Position numbers and translations under genes: made by a program. Shown piece by piece: positions 63,222 through 64,000 of a DNA stretch of 64,000 nt. How positions within the stretch are numbered: position 1 is the first letter of the stretch; every line of letters begins with the position of its first letter. Below the pieces are notes generated by a model that saw only the letters and a program-made list of their open reading frames with translations, did not search any database and had not been told where the DNA came from. This DNA is from Nostoc cf. commune SO-36 (lineage in GTDB: Bacteria > Cyanobacteriota > Cyanobacteriia > Cyanobacteriales > Nostocaceae). The stretch lies in contig NZ_AP025733.1 in the NCBI RefSeq assembly GCF_023734775.1, forward strand, positions 186,001 to 250,000. The letters are read 5' to 3'.

Positions 63222-63746
63222 ATGAGCGAAATCCTTCTTGTAGTAGATATGCAAAATGGTTTTATGCCTGAAAAATGCAGACATATTATTCCTACTGTCA
63301 TTAATCTAATTGAGCGTTTTTTAGAGGCTGGTAAACTTGTTGGATTTACAAAATTTATCAATACTGCTGACAGTAATTATGTGAAGCTAATTCATTGATC
63401 AAGCTTGATACACGAACCAGAAACGAGTATTATTGGTGAACTTCAGCCATATATATATAACATTTTTGATAAACCTTATTACTCTGCATTTACGGAAAGT
63501 TTTTCGAGTTTTATTTTAATTAATCAAATCAGCAAAATATATCTTTGTGGAGTTGAAACTGATAGCTGTATTTTCAAGACAGCAATTGACTCTTTTGAGC
63601 GCGGTATTGAACCAGTAATTATCGAGGATGCTTGCTTTAGTGCTGGTGGTCAGCAAGCGCATGATGCAGGTATTTTCTTACTCAAACGTAATATCGGAAA
63701 AAACCAAATTCAGATGAGTAATCAGATTCTTGAGAAGATATCATAA
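63222..63746 (+). pseudogene. Isochorismatase/nicotinamidase-like hydrolase with one nonsense codon
   Basis: The start MSEILLVVDMQNGFMPEKCR contains the catalytic Asp region. At codon 59 the frame has TGA (63,396-63,398) where relatives have Trp; the same frame then continues as SSLIHEPETSIIGELQPYIY to LCGVETDSCIFKTAIDSFER (catalytic Cys region) and ends at 63,746. A single TGG to TGA change explains it. Without it the protein would have 174 residues, normal for the family. Confidence 0.75.
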
Positions 63747-63890
63747 GCTGTTCCACAGAAACTATCCATTGTGAGAAAATAAATGTTCACTTGACTTCAA
63801 ATAGGCACGGCTTCAAGGAGTAACAGCGATAGAAACGCGATTTTTAGGAAAGTCCGGTCTATAGAACCGTTTACGCTGCATTTACAACCA

Positions 63891-64000
63891 ATGGCTTTTT
63901 ACCGGATGCCAGATGATTTTGGGCAAGCAGCTTTGTATTTTGTGATTGATTCTGCTGCTGAGTTGCTACTTTATGTTGGCGAAACCTGTCGTAGTAACAA
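63891..64000 (+). CDS. GIY-YIG-like protein, cut by the window edge
   Basis: From the ATG at 63,891 the frame reads MAFYRMPDDFGQAALYFVID and then AAELLLYVGETCRSN. It matches the second half of the broken gene at 59,398-59,712. The frame is open upstream to about 63,800 but has no other ATG. It continues beyond the window. Confidence 0.55.
   Translation, partial: MAFYRMPDDFGQAALYFVIDSAAELLLYVGETCRSN

Overview
The window looks like accessory DNA (a large plasmid, or plasmid-derived DNA in the chromosome) of a filamentous, Nostoc-like cyanobacterium. The signs are many GCGATCGC (HIP1) octamers, GC-rich short interspersed repeats of the GCGATGCCTACGGCGGGC type, AAA_35-type STAND ATPases beside pentapeptide proteins, a Ycf46-like ATPase with DUF2997 and DUF1257 partners, a PatA/PatG-type protein, and many transposon scars. 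This assignment is inference; nothing here names the species, and I found no rRNA, tRNA, CRISPR array or certain replication gene.

Layout. 1-11,400 is a long minus-strand run of plasmid-type genes: a P-loop ATPase with membrane proteins, a gene with a dnaX-like frameshift site, many small proteins, an ERF recombinase broken by a palindromic element, and a lone TnpB. 11,400-15,200 holds operator-like palindromes, an XRE regulator, a frameshifted Bro-N gene and an ISAzo13-like IS that cuts a helix-turn-helix gene. 15,200-19,000 carries a DUF488-like gene and an overlapping type II restriction-modification pair. 19,374-25,179 is a four-gene minus-strand operon of two STAND-like ATPases and two small partners; three of the four proteins share a QFxGG...QIGGN motif, which suggests one assembly. 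25,200-26,900 is gene debris.

26,931-39,614 is the most striking part: a PatA-like protein lacking the serine region of its protease domain, a 63-residue peptide with six cysteines that looks like a RiPP precursor, a TPR/GT41 O-GlcNAc-transferase-like enzyme, and an N4/N6-type methyltransferase fused to the same C-terminal domain as the PatA-like protein. The methyltransferase gene is interrupted by a 6,535-bp composite transposon (31,539-38,073). Its cargo is a DUF1993 fragment, dihydroorotase, a secreted PLC-like protein and a DUF938 methyltransferase. Removing the transposon and one CCA target copy restores a 569-residue reading frame.

39,800-49,700 is again minus-strand plasmid backbone (WGR protein, Ycf46-like ATPase operon, a DNA methyltransferase, an XRE regulator with a clear promoter and operator). 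50,300-64,000 is mixed: nuclease, ChaC-like cyclotransferase, Hsp20, HU, ThiE/TenI-like, a PhyH-type dioxygenase, a GH29 fucosidase and several broken genes. Two copies of a 400-nt non-coding block lie upstream of hsp20 and the dioxygenase gene; they differ by a compensatory base change in a stem and may be a structured RNA.
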